NCBI GenBank assembly: GCA_947623585.1
Contig: CANQHA010000002.1
Location: forward strand, 169,566-233,565
Direction: 5' to 3'
DNA: 64,000 nucleotides
Source: an uncultured Clostridia bacterium
GTDB taxonomy: Bacteria; Bacillota; Clostridia; Oscillospirales; Ruminococcaceae
Within the stretch, counting starts at the first letter, position 1; each line of letters opens with the position of its first letter. Positions 26,623-36,140 of this stretch are shown here, piece by piece. The notes under the pieces were generated by a model. That model worked only from the letters and a program-made list of their open reading frames with translations. It was not told the DNA's origin and made no database searches. Made by a program: the position numbers and the translations under genes.

Positions 26623-26660
26623 ATTTTTCAAAAAGCGGGAAAAAAGTTTTTGAAAAGGGC

Positions 26661-26689
26661 TTGCAATTTTCGGGCGAATCTGATATAAT
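26661..26689 (+). promoter_or_regulatory. Promoter of tRNA-Ser
   Basis: TTGCAA, 17 bases, TATAAT with TGA before the -10. Confidence 0.82.
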
Positions 26690-26719
26690 ACCGATTGTTG
26701 CGAATAAAGGTTATGACGA

Positions 26720-26811
26720 GGAGCAGTATCGAAGCGGTCATAACGAGCACGACTGGAAATCGTGTGACGGTGATAAGCCGTCCGAGAGTTCGAATCTCTC
26801 CTGCTCCGCCA
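26720..26811 (+). tRNA. tRNA-Ser (GGA anticodon)
   Basis: A 92-base class II tRNA. The acceptor arm is GGAGCAG paired with CTGCTCC, the anticodon loop CTGGAAA gives GGA, a long variable arm follows, the T-loop is GTTCGAATC, and an encoded CCA closes it. It is followed directly by a terminator. It reads UCC and UCU serine codons. Confidence 0.93.
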
Positions 26812-26819
26812 AAAGAAAA

Positions 26820-26850
26820 AAACTGCCGTCAGGGCAGTTTTTTTCTTTTG
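26820..26850 (+). terminator. tRNA-Ser terminator
   Basis: AACTGCC-GTCAG-GGCAGTT followed by TTTTT, extended by AAAAGAAA/TTTCTTTT flanks. Confidence 0.88.
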
Positions 26851-26881
26851 AGGGGAGATATTTTTTGGGGGAAAAGGGTGG

Positions 26882-27104
26882 AAAAGGTATCCATATTTTC
26901 CTCTGCCGGAAAATATGGATGCTATTTTAAGTCACCCCACCCCCCGCTGGACTTTCTACGGATAGGTGCAAATGAGCCGCCCCCTCCCCTTTGAGGGGAG
27001 GGGGCTCGCTAACTTAGCCGTTCCGCTGGTAGTAAGGCGGGGGTGGGGTGACTCCCGATAGCATTCATCTTCCCCTCGCGCACGGGGAAGATGAATACCT
27101 TTTA
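26882..27104 (+). repeat. Structured intergenic repeat, copy E
   Basis: Bounded by GAAAAGGTATCC and GAATACCTTTTA. The left arm is as in copies D and F (CCATATTTTCC/GGAAAATATGG). The inner stem is TCACCCCACCCCCC with its complement, and the central hairpin is GCCCCCTCCCCTT...GGGGAGGGGGC. The right arm is ATTCATCTTCCCC...GGGGAAGATGAAT. The interior TTTCTACGGATAGGTGCAAA matches copy A. It lies between tRNA-Ser and the MFS gene. Confidence 0.8.
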
Positions 27105-27149
27105 AGCGGCTGTTCAAGCTCCGCACGCATTATTCGCAAAAATAAAATA

Positions 27150-27231
27150 TGTCGCCAAAGGCGACACCTTGAAACTCTGACATCTAATTTCTGATTTCTG
27201 TCTTCTTGATGTGTCCGTTTAGGACACATCA
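27150..27231 (+). repeat. Companion module of the structured repeat, next to copy E
   Basis: Inverted and diverged copy of the blocks at 14433 and 17185: TGTCGCC/GGCGACA, ACCTTGAAACTCTGAC, TTCTGTCTTCTTGA, then the hairpin TGATGTGTCC-GTTTA-GGACACATCA (27207-27231). Relative to the other copies, both hairpin arms changed in a matching way. It ends 15 bases before the -35 of the MFS promoter. Confidence 0.72.
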
Positions 27232-27246
27232 TTCTATCGCTCCTTG

Positions 27247-27275
27247 TTGACAACTCAACCTTAAAGTGTTAAAAT
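27247..27275 (+). promoter_or_regulatory. Promoter of the MFS transporter gene
   Basis: TTGACA, 17 bases, TAAAAT with TGT before it. The conserved hairpin module is immediately upstream. Confidence 0.8.
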
Positions 27276-27306
27276 AAAAGACATCAAGGGAAAGGAGGCT
27301 TTTCAA

Positions 27307-28593
27307 ATGAAGCTGAACACCAAGCAGACCGTTCTTATCGGGCTTTCGTTTGCGTCGATACTTGCGTTCTGGCAGTTTTACGATCAGGTGATTCCGGTCA
27401 TACTCGAAAACCATTTCGGAGCGTCAACGCTTCTGACAAACGCCATAATGTCGATAGACAACATACTTGCGGTATTTCTGCTCCCGATATTCGGCGCCGT
27501 TTCCGACAAAACGAGGACCCGTCTCGGAAAGAGAACGCCCTACATACTTTTCGGAACGGTCGCGGCTGTTGCGATGATGGTCGTTTTGGCGGTTTTGACC
27601 GAGCAGAAGAGCTTCATAGGCTTCTTTGTCTGCCTGATGATACTTCTTGTAATAATGAGCGTTTACCGTTCTCCGGCAGTAGCATATATGCCCGACGTAA
27701 CGCCGAAGCCGCTGCGTTCAAAGGGTAACGCCGTCATAAATCTTGTCGGCTACATCGGAGGGATATTCTCGACGATTGCGATGACCTTTTTGGTCACAAG
27801 CTCGGTGAGCGACAACGGCTCGATAGCCTATAACAGCTTTATTCCGATATTCATAACCGTCGCGGCGTTCATGCTGATAACGGTGCTGATAATGACCTTT
27901 ACCCTCAACGAAAACAAGATCGTCCGCGAGGCGAACATCGAAGACTCCGCCGAGGAGGTCTCGTCGGGCAAAAAGCTCGAAAAGCCGGTATTTATAAGTC
28001 TGATATTCATTCTCGCGTCGGTGTTTTTGTGGTTCACCGCTTATAACGGCGTAACGACGTCTTTCTCGCGATATTTCGAGAACCGCTACGGCGTTGACGC
28101 CGGAGGCTCGTCGATCTATCTAACCGTTGCGACGATAGCCGCGATAGCCTCGTTCGTCCCTCTCGGGATACTCTCCTCGCACCTCGGCAGAAAAAAGACA
28201 ATTCTTCTCGGAATAGTCCTTATGACGGTCTGCTACGGCGCCATCTTCGTTCTTCCCGATACCGGCGCGCTCATGTATGTCATCTTTGCGGCGGTCGGAG
28301 TCGGCTGGGCGGGGATAAACGTCAATTCCTTCCCGATGGTCGTCGAGATGTGCCATTCCTCCGACGTCGGAAAATACACCGGATATTACTACGCCTTTTC
28401 GATGGCGGCTCAGATATTCACGCCGCTGTTCTCGGGGCTTTTGATAACCAAGCTCGGCTATAACGTGCTGTTCCCTTACGCCGTGATATTCTCGGTGCTG
28501 TCGTTTGTGACGATGTGCTTTGTTAGGCACGGCGATTCAAAGCCCGCCGCAAAAGGTTCGCTGCTCGAGCATTTTGACGTTGACGCCGATTGA
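27307..28593 (+). CDS. MFS transporter, SLC45/sugar-type
   Basis: A 428-residue permease with 12 predicted membrane segments. Landmarks are DQVIPVILENHFG, the A-motif-like GAVSDKTRTRLGKRTPYI after segment 2, YRSPAVAYMPDVTPKPLRSKG, and PLGILSSHLGRKK after segment 8. The pattern resembles bacterial SLC45/sucrose-type or GPH-like sugar carriers; the substrate is not determined. The ATG follows AAAGGAGG. It is monocistronic, with promoter and terminator on either side. Confidence 0.88.
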   Translation: MKLNTKQTVLIGLSFASILAFWQFYDQVIPVILENHFGASTLLTNAIMSIDNILAVFLLPIFGAVSDKTRTRLGKRTPYILFGTVAAVAMMVVLAVLTEQKSFIGFFVCLMILLVIMSVYRSPAVAYMPDVTPKPLRSKGNAVINLVGYIGGIFSTIAMTFLVTSSVSDNGSIAYNSFIPIFITVAAFMLITVLIMTFTLNENKIVREANIEDSAEEVSSGKKLEKPVFISLIFILASVFLWFTAYNGVTTSFSRYFENRYGVDAGGSSIYLTVATIAAIASFVPLGILSSHLGRKKTILLGIVLMTVCYGAIFVLPDTGALMYVIFAAVGVGWAGINVNSFPMVVEMCHSSDVGKYTGYYYAFSMAAQIFTPLFSGLLITKLGYNVLFPYAVIFSVLSFVTMCFVRHGDSKPAAKGSLLEHFDVDAD

Positions 28594-28609
28594 TTTTTTA
28601 ACATTTTTT

Positions 28610-28651
28610 CCGGATCGCGGAGCTTTTTCCGTGATCCGGTTAAAATTTTTT
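28610..28651 (+). terminator. Terminator of the MFS gene
   Basis: CCGGATCGCGGA and TTCCGTGATCCGG arms, then TTAAAATTTTTT. The remainder of the 330-base gap (28652-28923) holds only the ABC operon promoter. Confidence 0.85.
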
Positions 28652-28821
28652 ACTCGAATTTTCACTTTCGGACGGTTTATGCAGACAAGGTTCAAATTAC
28701 CGAAAAAAATTTTGAGCTCAAAGCAATATTTTGCCCCGCCGAAGCGTATTACATATATAAACTTTTTCGGGGCGTTTTCTGAAAAATCTATTAAATTTTG
28801 ATTACAAGTTCTTTAAAACTA

Positions 28822-28850
28822 TTGAAATATTCAATATATGGTGGTATAAT
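28822..28850 (+). promoter_or_regulatory. Promoter of the ABC export operon
   Basis: TTGAAA, 17 bases, TATAAT with TGG before it. The -35 lies inside the small palindrome TTGAAATATTCAA. Confidence 0.78.
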
Positions 28851-28923
28851 TGCTCTGTTAAAGTACAAGAAGTGGCTTTACTGCCCCAAGGGGTAAAAAT
28901 CATAAGAAAGGAGATGCGGCCTA

Positions 28924-29847
28924 ATGGCGGAAAAAACCGCGGAGCAAAAGCCCGCTATACAGATTCGCGGTCTGACCAAAATTTTCACGCTCGGCAAAGA
29001 AAAGGTCTATGCGCTGAACGGAATAGATCTTGACATTTATCCGACCGAGATAGTATGTCTGCTCGGAACCTCCGGCTCGGGAAAATCGACCCTGCTCAAC
29101 ATGATGGCGGGGCTTGAAAAGCCCACCAAGGGCGTCATAACGATCTTCGGCGAGAGGATCGACAAAATGAACGAGCGCAAGCTGGCGATGTTCCGGCAAA
29201 AATACATGGGCTTTGTTTTTCAGGCCTATAACCTTCTGCCGAACCTCACCGCGATAGACAACGTGAGCCTGCCACTTGCCTTTGCGGGGGTAAAAAAGAG
29301 CGTCAGAACAAAAAAGGCCAAAAAAATGCTGAAGCTGTGCGGCCTCGGCAAGAGAATGAGGCACAAGCCGACCCAGATGTCGGGAGGACAGCAGCAAAGA
29401 GTCGGAATCGCCCGCGCCTTTGTCGCTACGCCGAAGATAGTCTTTGCCGACGAGCCCACCGGAAACCTTGATACTCATACTACCATCGAAATTATGGAGA
29501 TGATGGTGAGAATGTCGAGAGAAAATCATCAGACGCTCGTGATAGTTACTCACGATATCGAGATCGCCGGATATGCCGACAAGATTTATCACATTATCGA
29601 CGGCAAAATAAGCGCGGTGGAGGACAACCGCGGCAAGCAGATAATTCCGGCGGACGCCGAAGCCGGCGCTGCCGAAGCTGTTCCAAAAGAAGAAACGCCT
29701 GTCGAAAGCGCCGTTTCGGAGCAAAACGAGCCGCCCGAAGATTCGGGGAAAAACCTTCCCGATACCGAGGACGATATCAGGATCGAGAATATTTTAAAGA
29801 ATTCAGGTTTATCGAACGAAATACATACGGAGGAAGAACAGATATGA
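28924..29847 (+). CDS. MacB/LolD-type ABC transporter ATPase
   Basis: A 307-residue ATP-binding subunit. The core matches the MacB/LolD/FtsE branch: Walker [16 protein letters not shown]-loop in [18 protein letters not shown], signature [16 protein letters not shown], Walker [13 protein letters not shown], and switch His in VIVTHD. The last 85 residues are an acidic, Glu/Ala-rich extension not found in standard members. It overlaps the next gene (ATGA), and with the permease at 32070 forms a mechanotransmission-type export unit. Confidence 0.92.
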   Translation: MAEKTAEQKPAIQIRGLTKIFTLGKEKVYALNGIDLDIYPTEIVCLLGTSGSGKSTLLNMMAGLEKPTKGVITIFGERIDKMNERKLAMFRQKYMGFVFQAYNLLPNLTAIDNVSLPLAFAGVKKSVRTKKAKKMLKLCGLGKRMRHKPTQMSGGQQQRVGIARAFVATPKIVFADEPTGNLDTHTTIEIMEMMVRMSRENHQTLVIVTHDIEIAGYADKIYHIIDGKISAVEDNRGKQIIPADAEAGAAEAVPKEETPVESAVSEQNEPPEDSGKNLPDTEDDIRIENILKNSGLSNEIHTEEEQI

Positions 29848-32036
29848 AAAAGTTTATTGCATTGTTCATGAGTCTTGCGCTGATTGCCGGCATGAATCTA
29901 AATATATTTGCCGCAGCGCAAACAGCGCCCGAGATGAAGGCGAATTTGAAAATAGTAAGCGTTGCCGGCGCCGGTCCCGAATCAAACGTATCGGTAGCCG
30001 CGGGCGGCAGCTTTTTGGTCCAGTTCTCGGTGACCTCGGCCGAATCCTATGAAAGCGGCACGGCGGTCGCGACCGTTTCGGGCAGCGGCTTCACGGTAGA
30101 CGGTTCCGGCGCGAGCAGAGAATTCTCCGTCGAATCCGGAAACACCGTCATGGGCATTCCGATAAGATGCGAAGCGAGCACCAAAACGGGAAGATACCCC
30201 GTCACCCTCAACGTCGCATATTCGGCGGGCGGAAAAAGCGTTAATTTAACTCAGACGCTCAATATAAACGTCATGGGCGCTTCCGAGCCGGTCGAGACCG
30301 AACCCGGCGAGAACTATATCTCCCTCAACGTCACCTCAGCCCCGAACGGCGCGGTTTCCGCGGGCGAGACCTTTGATCTGGGCTTCAACGTTCAGCTTCT
30401 CAACACCGGCGTTTTCGGATATTCCGGCTTCTTAGGCGTCACAAACTGCGTCGCGACCGTCTCGGGCGAGGGCTTCAGCCTTGCGGGCGCGCTTGCCGAG
30501 CAGAACGTCGGCTTCGGAAACAACTATGTCACCGTTCTGGCCGACAAATCATTGAGCGACGGAAGACATCAGCTCACCCTCACCGTCACTTATAAATACG
30601 GCTCCGAGAGCGTTACCGCCACCAAGGCGATAAACGTCGATATCGTAAGCGATACCGAGACTATCGACGAATCAAAGGACGTCGCTTCGTTCAAGCTGGC
30701 CGCCGCCTCCATCCCCGAGGGCAAGGGGCGCTCAAACCTTTCGACAAAGCTGACGATGACCTTTGAAAACACCGCTTCTTACCCCGCCGAGAACGTCAAG
30801 GTCGTTTTGGCGAGCCTCGGCGACCTCATTCTCAACACCTATACCGACACCGTTGACGTCGGAAGCGTCAGCGCGGGTCAGAAGATAAGCGCGACCTTCC
30901 CGGTCAAATTCCCCGAATTCCCGAAAAGTCAGGTAACCCTTGTCGCAAAGGTCACGTTTGAGACCGCCGACGGCGAAAAAGAGCAGAGCTTCAACGTCTA
31001 TCTTCAGGCGACCGAGAAAAAAGAGGAGACCGCAAACCCCGAGACCGCGACTTTAACTCCTAAAGTAATCATCTCGAAATACGACGTCGATGTCGAGCAG
31101 GTAACCTCGGGCGAGGAATTCACCCTCAACTTCACGCTTGAAAACACCTCGGAGGAAAAAGACCTCAGAAACATGACGGTAAACGTCACCCCGCAGTCGA
31201 ACTACAACTCGGGCACCGGAACGTCGTCGGGACCTGTTTTCAGCTTCATCGACGGTACAAGCTCGTTCTATGAGGATCTTCTCGAAAAAAGCGGCACGCT
31301 TGAATTTTCGATTCGTCTGAAATGTTCGGCTTCCGCCGGAGCAGGAAGCTATCCCATCAAGATATCCTACAACTATGAGTATGCCAACGCGGGCGGATAT
31401 TCCTCCGGCACGGGAGACATGGATATCAACCTGCCTGTCGTTCAGCCTATCAAGCTGGATCTTCTTGAATGGACCCCGCCGACCGAATGTCCTCTTGAGG
31501 GCACGATGATAACCTTCCAGTATTACAACAAATCGCGCAACCCGCTCACCAGCCTTGCGATAAGCATGGAGGGCGACTTTACCATGGCGACCCAGAACGT
31601 CGGAACGCTCAACGCTTCGAGCGCCGATTACTTCTCCGGCATGATAACCCCTGTCGAGGGAGCCCAGGTGGGCGACGTTAAGACCGCGATACTCGTATTC
31701 ACGTTCGAGGACGCCGCAGGCGAAGAAAAGCGCAAGGAGGAGACCTTTGAGGTCACCATTACCGAAAGCATGGTCTCCGACATCGGAGGAATCGAGGGCG
31801 GAGACATGAGCTGGAGCGACCCGGGTCTCGGCGGCATGGGTGGCATGGGCGGAATGGAATTTGACGAAAACGGAATGCCTATAACCGGCGACAGCGTCGA
31901 GGAACAAAGCGGGCTTCCTCTTTGGGCGAAAATAGCGATACCCTCGGCCGCTGCGGTTATCGTTCTGATAGTCGTGATAGTCGTCGTTAAGGTCGTCAAG
32001 AAGAAAAAGGCCGCCGAGGACGAAGACGAAGAATGA
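29844..32036 (+). CDS. Large membrane-anchored surface protein of the ABC operon
   Basis: A 730-residue exported protein. It has a signal peptide (residues 1-24, cleavage near FAA-AQT), four or five repeated immunoglobulin-like/CARDB (COG1361-type) beta domains, and a Gly/Met-rich linker near 660. A C-terminal membrane helix (PLWAKIAIPSAAAVIVLIVV) and a KKKKAAEDEDEE tail follow. It lies between the ATPase and the permease and overlaps the ATPase gene by four bases. It therefore likely works as the extracellular partner of this transporter in place of a HlyD-type adaptor. The transported substrate is unknown. Confidence 0.8.
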   Translation: MKKFIALFMSLALIAGMNLNIFAAAQTAPEMKANLKIVSVAGAGPESNVSVAAGGSFLVQFSVTSAESYESGTAVATVSGSGFTVDGSGASREFSVESGNTVMGIPIRCEASTKTGRYPVTLNVAYSAGGKSVNLTQTLNINVMGASEPVETEPGENYISLNVTSAPNGAVSAGETFDLGFNVQLLNTGVFGYSGFLGVTNCVATVSGEGFSLAGALAEQNVGFGNNYVTVLADKSLSDGRHQLTLTVTYKYGSESVTATKAINVDIVSDTETIDESKDVASFKLAAASIPEGKGRSNLSTKLTMTFENTASYPAENVKVVLASLGDLILNTYTDTVDVGSVSAGQKISATFPVKFPEFPKSQVTLVAKVTFETADGEKEQSFNVYLQATEKKEETANPETATLTPKVIISKYDVDVEQVTSGEEFTLNFTLENTSEEKDLRNMTVNVTPQSNYNSGTGTSSGPVFSFIDGTSSFYEDLLEKSGTLEFSIRLKCSASAGAGSYPIKISYNYEYANAGGYSSGTGDMDINLPVVQPIKLDLLEWTPPTECPLEGTMITFQYYNKSRNPLTSLAISMEGDFTMATQNVGTLNASSADYFSGMITPVEGAQVGDVKTAILVFTFEDAAGEEKRKEETFEVTITESMVSDIGGIEGGDMSWSDPGLGGMGGMGGMEFDENGMPITGDSVEEQSGLPLWAKIAIPSAAAVIVLIVVIVVVKVVKKKKAAEDEDEE

Positions 32037-32069
32037 CCCCCGCAGTTTTTTAAGGAGTGAGTAAAGCAT

Positions 32070-33548
32070 ATGAGAATATTCGATGTGATCGGTTTTGCGC
32101 TCTCCAACTTTTTAAGAAGAAAGGCGCGGAGCGCGCTGACGGTTTTGGGCGTAATAATCGGCACCGCCGCGGTAGTCATAATGCTGTCCATCGGAATCGG
32201 CATGAACAAGGGCTTTGAGGACCAGATAAGCTCGTGGGGCGATCTCAGAGAAATAAACGTCTCCGAGATGTATGACCAATGGAACGAGGAGACCGAGCAA
32301 TACGAGGCGGTGGAAAACCGCATTCCCCTTGACGAGCAGACCGTAAGCGAGCTCAGAGAGCTTGACAACGTCAAGGCGGTCTCTCCGATGATCTGGGGCT
32401 GGGGAGCATACCTTATTAAAGACAACCGCGAAAAATGCAACTCGTCAAACATTCAGACCGTTGACGCCGCCACAATGTCCGAATTAGGATATGAGATACT
32501 TGAGGGAAGGCTTTTGAACGAAAGCGACGTCGGAACGACAAACTTTGTTATGTGCTATAACATTCCGTTCAACTTCTATGACCCAAAGACCCTCAAGGAT
32601 AACGAGTGGTTCTCAACCGTATATACCGGCAAGAACGACACCGAGCTGCCGTTCGACCCTCTTGACGAGAACATAAAATATCAGTTTACATGGAATTACG
32701 GCTTCGGAGAGCAGCAGATCGACTATTCAAAGCCGAGAATAATCCCCGAGGACGCCACCTGCGTCGGAGTGCTCGTTCAGAACTCTACAAACGTTGAAAA
32801 CTACGGTCAGGACCATGACACCTATATCTATATGGACGTCGAGGGCTATCGCGGGCTCAACGAGCGGCTTCAGAAAAACCGCAACAAATATTACGGCATC
32901 GAGGACGAGGACGTTTCGACCACAAGCTCGGTAATGTATATCAACGGCGTACCCGTTTCGGATAACGTTGCCGAGGGAAGACAATCCGTCTATGACCAGA
33001 TCACCGTTTTGGTAGACGACACCAAGCACGTTTTGGACGTCACCAAGGAGATAATGGCCATGGGACTTCAGACGGACTCGTCAATGGACTACCTCCAGAA
33101 GATGCAGGAGCAGACCAAGTTTTTGAGGACCGTTCTCGGCGCGATAGGCGCGGTAGCGTTCTTCGTTGCGGCAATATCCATCGCGAACACGATGGTCATG
33201 TCGATATATGAGCGCACCCGCGAGATCGGCATTATGAAGGTCATCGGCTGCAAGCTGAAGGACATAAGGGGAATGTTCCTTGTCGAGGCGGCGATAATCG
33301 GCGTAACCGGCGGCGTTTTGGGCGTCGGGCTGAGCTACATAGTATCGACGCTCGTGAACAAGCTGGCAAGCGGCGGCGCAATGGAGATGTTCGGCATCTA
33401 TTCCGCCGGAGCAGCGGTATCTATAATCCCGTTCTGGCTCGATCTTGTCGCGATACTTCTTGCAACGGTGGTCGGCGTTGTTTCGGGGCTTTACCCCGCA
33501 ATAAGAGCGACCCGGCTTTCGGCGCTCGAAGCCATCAAGAACGAATAA
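32070..33548 (+). CDS. MacB/FtsX-type ABC permease
   Basis: A 492-residue permease. The first membrane segment (residues 20-45, in ALTVLGVIIGTAAVVIML) precedes a large extracellular MacB_PCD domain (about 50-345). Three C-terminal membrane segments form the FtsX domain, with the conserved RTREIGIMKVIGCKLKDIRG loop and PAIRATRLSALEAIK at the end. It pairs with the ATPase at 28924; together they use ATP hydrolysis to move an extracytoplasmic substrate or signal. The ATG follows AAGGAGTGAGTAAAGCAT. Confidence 0.92.
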   Translation: MRIFDVIGFALSNFLRRKARSALTVLGVIIGTAAVVIMLSIGIGMNKGFEDQISSWGDLREINVSEMYDQWNEETEQYEAVENRIPLDEQTVSELRELDNVKAVSPMIWGWGAYLIKDNREKCNSSNIQTVDAATMSELGYEILEGRLLNESDVGTTNFVMCYNIPFNFYDPKTLKDNEWFSTVYTGKNDTELPFDPLDENIKYQFTWNYGFGEQQIDYSKPRIIPEDATCVGVLVQNSTNVENYGQDHDTYIYMDVEGYRGLNERLQKNRNKYYGIEDEDVSTTSSVMYINGVPVSDNVAEGRQSVYDQITVLVDDTKHVLDVTKEIMAMGLQTDSSMDYLQKMQEQTKFLRTVLGAIGAVAFFVAAISIANTMVMSIYERTREIGIMKVIGCKLKDIRGMFLVEAAIIGVTGGVLGVGLSYIVSTLVNKLASGGAMEMFGIYSAGAAVSIIPFWLDLVAILLATVVGVVSGLYPAIRATRLSALEAIKNE

Positions 33549-33564
33549 AAAGGAAATAAAAAGG

Positions 33565-33592
33565 GCAGCTCAGAAAATGAGCTGCTTTTTTT
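33565..33592 (+). terminator. Terminator of the ABC export operon
   Basis: GCAGCTCA-GAAAA-TGAGCTGC followed by TTTTTTT. Confidence 0.92.
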
Positions 33593-33622
33593 GTTCAGAT
33601 TTCCGAATATTTTCCTCGCATC

Positions 33623-33651
33623 TTGACATAACGGCTCGAATTGGATATAAT
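33623..33651 (+). promoter_or_regulatory. Promoter of glycogen phosphorylase
   Basis: TTGACA, 17 bases, TATAAT: a perfect consensus promoter. Confidence 0.88.
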
Positions 33652-33696
33652 ATAAAAACCGCATAACCGAAATTTTTACAGAGAGGATATGTTATT

Positions 33697-36108
33697 TTGG
33701 CTAAGAGCAACACCGTTAAAAGCGGATTCACTAAAGAAGACCTCAAGGAGAGATTTTTGCGGGTGCTCAGCAACAAATTTGAGGTCACCCCCGAAAACGC
33801 CTCCGATTCGCAGCTTTATGAGGCGCTCGCTTCGATAATCGTTCACATTCTCGTTGAAAAGCGCCGCCACTATACCAACCATGTTCACAGCGTTGGGCAG
33901 AAGCAGGTATATTACATCTCGATGGAATTTCTGATGGGGCGTTCTTTAAAGACGAACCTCTTCAATCTGGGGCTTACCGAAACCGTTGAAAGCATTCTCA
34001 AGGACTACGGCGTAAAGCTGAATTCTCTTTATGAGTGCGAGCCCGACGCGGGCCTCGGCAACGGCGGTCTCGGCCGTCTTGCAGCCTGCTATCTTGACGG
34101 TCTTGCGACCGACGGATATCCCGCGACCGGCTATTCGATACTTTACGAATACGGCATTTTCCGCCAGAAGATCGAGGACGGCTGGCAGGTCGAGCTTCCC
34201 GACAACTGGCTTCCCGGCGGCTCATGCTGGCTCGTTCCGAGAAAAGAACAGCAGATCGAGATACATTTCGACGGTACCCTCCGCGAATATTGGGACCAGC
34301 AGTATCACCACGTCACTCATGACAACTATACCACGGTCATGGCGGTGCCTTACGATATGTTCGTCTCGGGCTATAATTCCGACACCGTCTCAAAGCTGAG
34401 GCTTTGGAAGGCCGAGAGCCCCGCTTTCGACATGAATATGTTCAACTCGGGCAACTATGAAAAGGCGCTCGGTCAGAACATCGTCGCTCAGGCCATTTCA
34501 AAGGTGCTTTACCCCAACGACAATCACCTTGAGGGTCAGTCGCTGAGGCTGAGGCAGCAATATTTCATGTGCGCCGCTTCTATCGGAGATATCGTCAATC
34601 ACCACATGGCGACCTACGGCACTCTTGACAATCTTGCCGATAAAGTCGCTATCCAGATAAACGACACTCACCCCACCCTCGCCATACCCGAGCTTATGCG
34701 CGTTCTTTTGGACGACTGCGGCTATTCTTGGGACAGGGCGTGGTATATCGTTTCAAGATGCTTCGCATATACCAACCACACCGTAATGGCGGAGGCGCTT
34801 GAAAAGTGGAACACAAACCTTTTGCAGACCATCGTTCCGAGAGTATATTCCATAATCGTTGAGATCAACAACCGCTACTGCGGCGAGCTTTGGGAGAAAT
34901 ATCACGATTCAAACCTCGTCAACAGAATGTCGATAATAAGCGGCGGAATGGTGCACATGGCGAAACTCTGCGTCTGCGCCTCTCACCATGTAAACGGCGT
35001 CTCCGAGATACATTCTCAGATAATCAAGGATTCCGTCTTTAAGGACGAATATCAGAACACGCCCGACAAGTTCACGAACGTAACGAACGGAATAGCATAC
35101 CGCCGCTGGCTTTGCCAGTCAAACAAGCCGCTTTGCAAGCTGCTCGACGAGACCATCGGCGACGGTTATATGAAAAATGCCAACGAGCTCAAAAAGTTCG
35201 AGAAGTTCAAAAACGACCCCGCGGTGCTTGACCGCCTCGCCGATATCAAGCACAAAAACAAGGCCGCTTTCGCAAAATACGTCAAATCTCAGAGCGGCGT
35301 CATAATCGACCCCGACACGCTTTTCGACGTTCAGGTCAAGCGCCTCCACGAATATAAGAGGCAGCATTTAAACGTTCTCAACATCGTTTCAGAGTATAAC
35401 TATCTTCTTGCCAACCCGAACGCCGACGTCGTTCCGAAGACATATATCTTCGCCGCAAAGGCCGCCCCGGGCTATTACCTCGCGAAGCAGATAATCAAGC
35501 TGATATGGTCCTTGGGCGAGGAGATAAGAAAGAACCCCGCGATAAGAAACAAGTTAAACGTCGTTTTCCTTGAAAACTACAACGTTTCGCTTTCCGAGCT
35601 TTTGATGCCCGCCTCCGAAATATCCGAGCAGATATCTCTCGCCGGCACCGAGGCATCTGGCACCGGCAACATGAAGCTGATGCTCAACGGCGCTATAACT
35701 CTCGGCACGCGCGACGGCGCGAATATCGAGATCGGCAGGGTGGTCGGAGCCGACAACATCATCAACTTCGGCATGACCGCCGACGAGGTCGAGGCTCGCA
35801 AGCACAACTATTCTCCCGCGCAGATCTACGGCGCGAACCCGATAATCAACGCCGCGGTTGACAGAATAGGCTCGGGCATAAACGACAGCCGCTTTGACGA
35901 CGTCGTAAACTCCCTCAAATTCAGCGATCCTTACATGGTGCTTGCCGACTTTGATTCTTACCGCGACGCTCAGGCCTACGCCTCGGGACTTTACAGAGAC
36001 GTTCACAGATGGCAGTCGATGTCGCTCATGAACATCGCAAACGCCGGCGTGTTCTCTGCCGACAGGGCGGTAGACGAGTATGCCCGCAACATCTGGCACC
36101 TGAAATAA
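33697..36108 (+). CDS. glgP: Glycogen/starch/alpha-glucan phosphorylase
   Basis: An 803-residue family GT35 phosphorylase that releases glucose-1-phosphate from alpha-1,4-glucans in the cytosol. Landmarks are YISMEFLMGRSLKTNLFNLG, EPDAGLGNGGLGRLAACYLDG, NDTHPTLAIPELMR, the phosphate-site KRLHEYKRQHLN, and the pyridoxal-phosphate Lys in EASGTGNMKLMLNGA. It is full length. The start is a TTG at 33697 after GAGAGGATATGTTATT; the only nearby ATG is out of frame. It is transcribed alone from a consensus promoter, implying high expression. Confidence 0.95.
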   Translation: MAKSNTVKSGFTKEDLKERFLRVLSNKFEVTPENASDSQLYEALASIIVHILVEKRRHYTNHVHSVGQKQVYYISMEFLMGRSLKTNLFNLGLTETVESILKDYGVKLNSLYECEPDAGLGNGGLGRLAACYLDGLATDGYPATGYSILYEYGIFRQKIEDGWQVELPDNWLPGGSCWLVPRKEQQIEIHFDGTLREYWDQQYHHVTHDNYTTVMAVPYDMFVSGYNSDTVSKLRLWKAESPAFDMNMFNSGNYEKALGQNIVAQAISKVLYPNDNHLEGQSLRLRQQYFMCAASIGDIVNHHMATYGTLDNLADKVAIQINDTHPTLAIPELMRVLLDDCGYSWDRAWYIVSRCFAYTNHTVMAEALEKWNTNLLQTIVPRVYSIIVEINNRYCGELWEKYHDSNLVNRMSIISGGMVHMAKLCVCASHHVNGVSEIHSQIIKDSVFKDEYQNTPDKFTNVTNGIAYRRWLCQSNKPLCKLLDETIGDGYMKNANELKKFEKFKNDPAVLDRLADIKHKNKAAFAKYVKSQSGVIIDPDTLFDVQVKRLHEYKRQHLNVLNIVSEYNYLLANPNADVVPKTYIFAAKAAPGYYLAKQIIKLIWSLGEEIRKNPAIRNKLNVVFLENYNVSLSELLMPASEISEQISLAGTEASGTGNMKLMLNGAITLGTRDGANIEIGRVVGADNIINFGMTADEVEARKHNYSPAQIYGANPIINAAVDRIGSGINDSRFDDVVNSLKFSDPYMVLADFDSYRDAQAYASGLYRDVHRWQSMSLMNIANAGVFSADRAVDEYARNIWHLK

Positions 36109-36140
36109 GCCGGTTTTTCCGGAAAAGTTTCAATTTGGTA

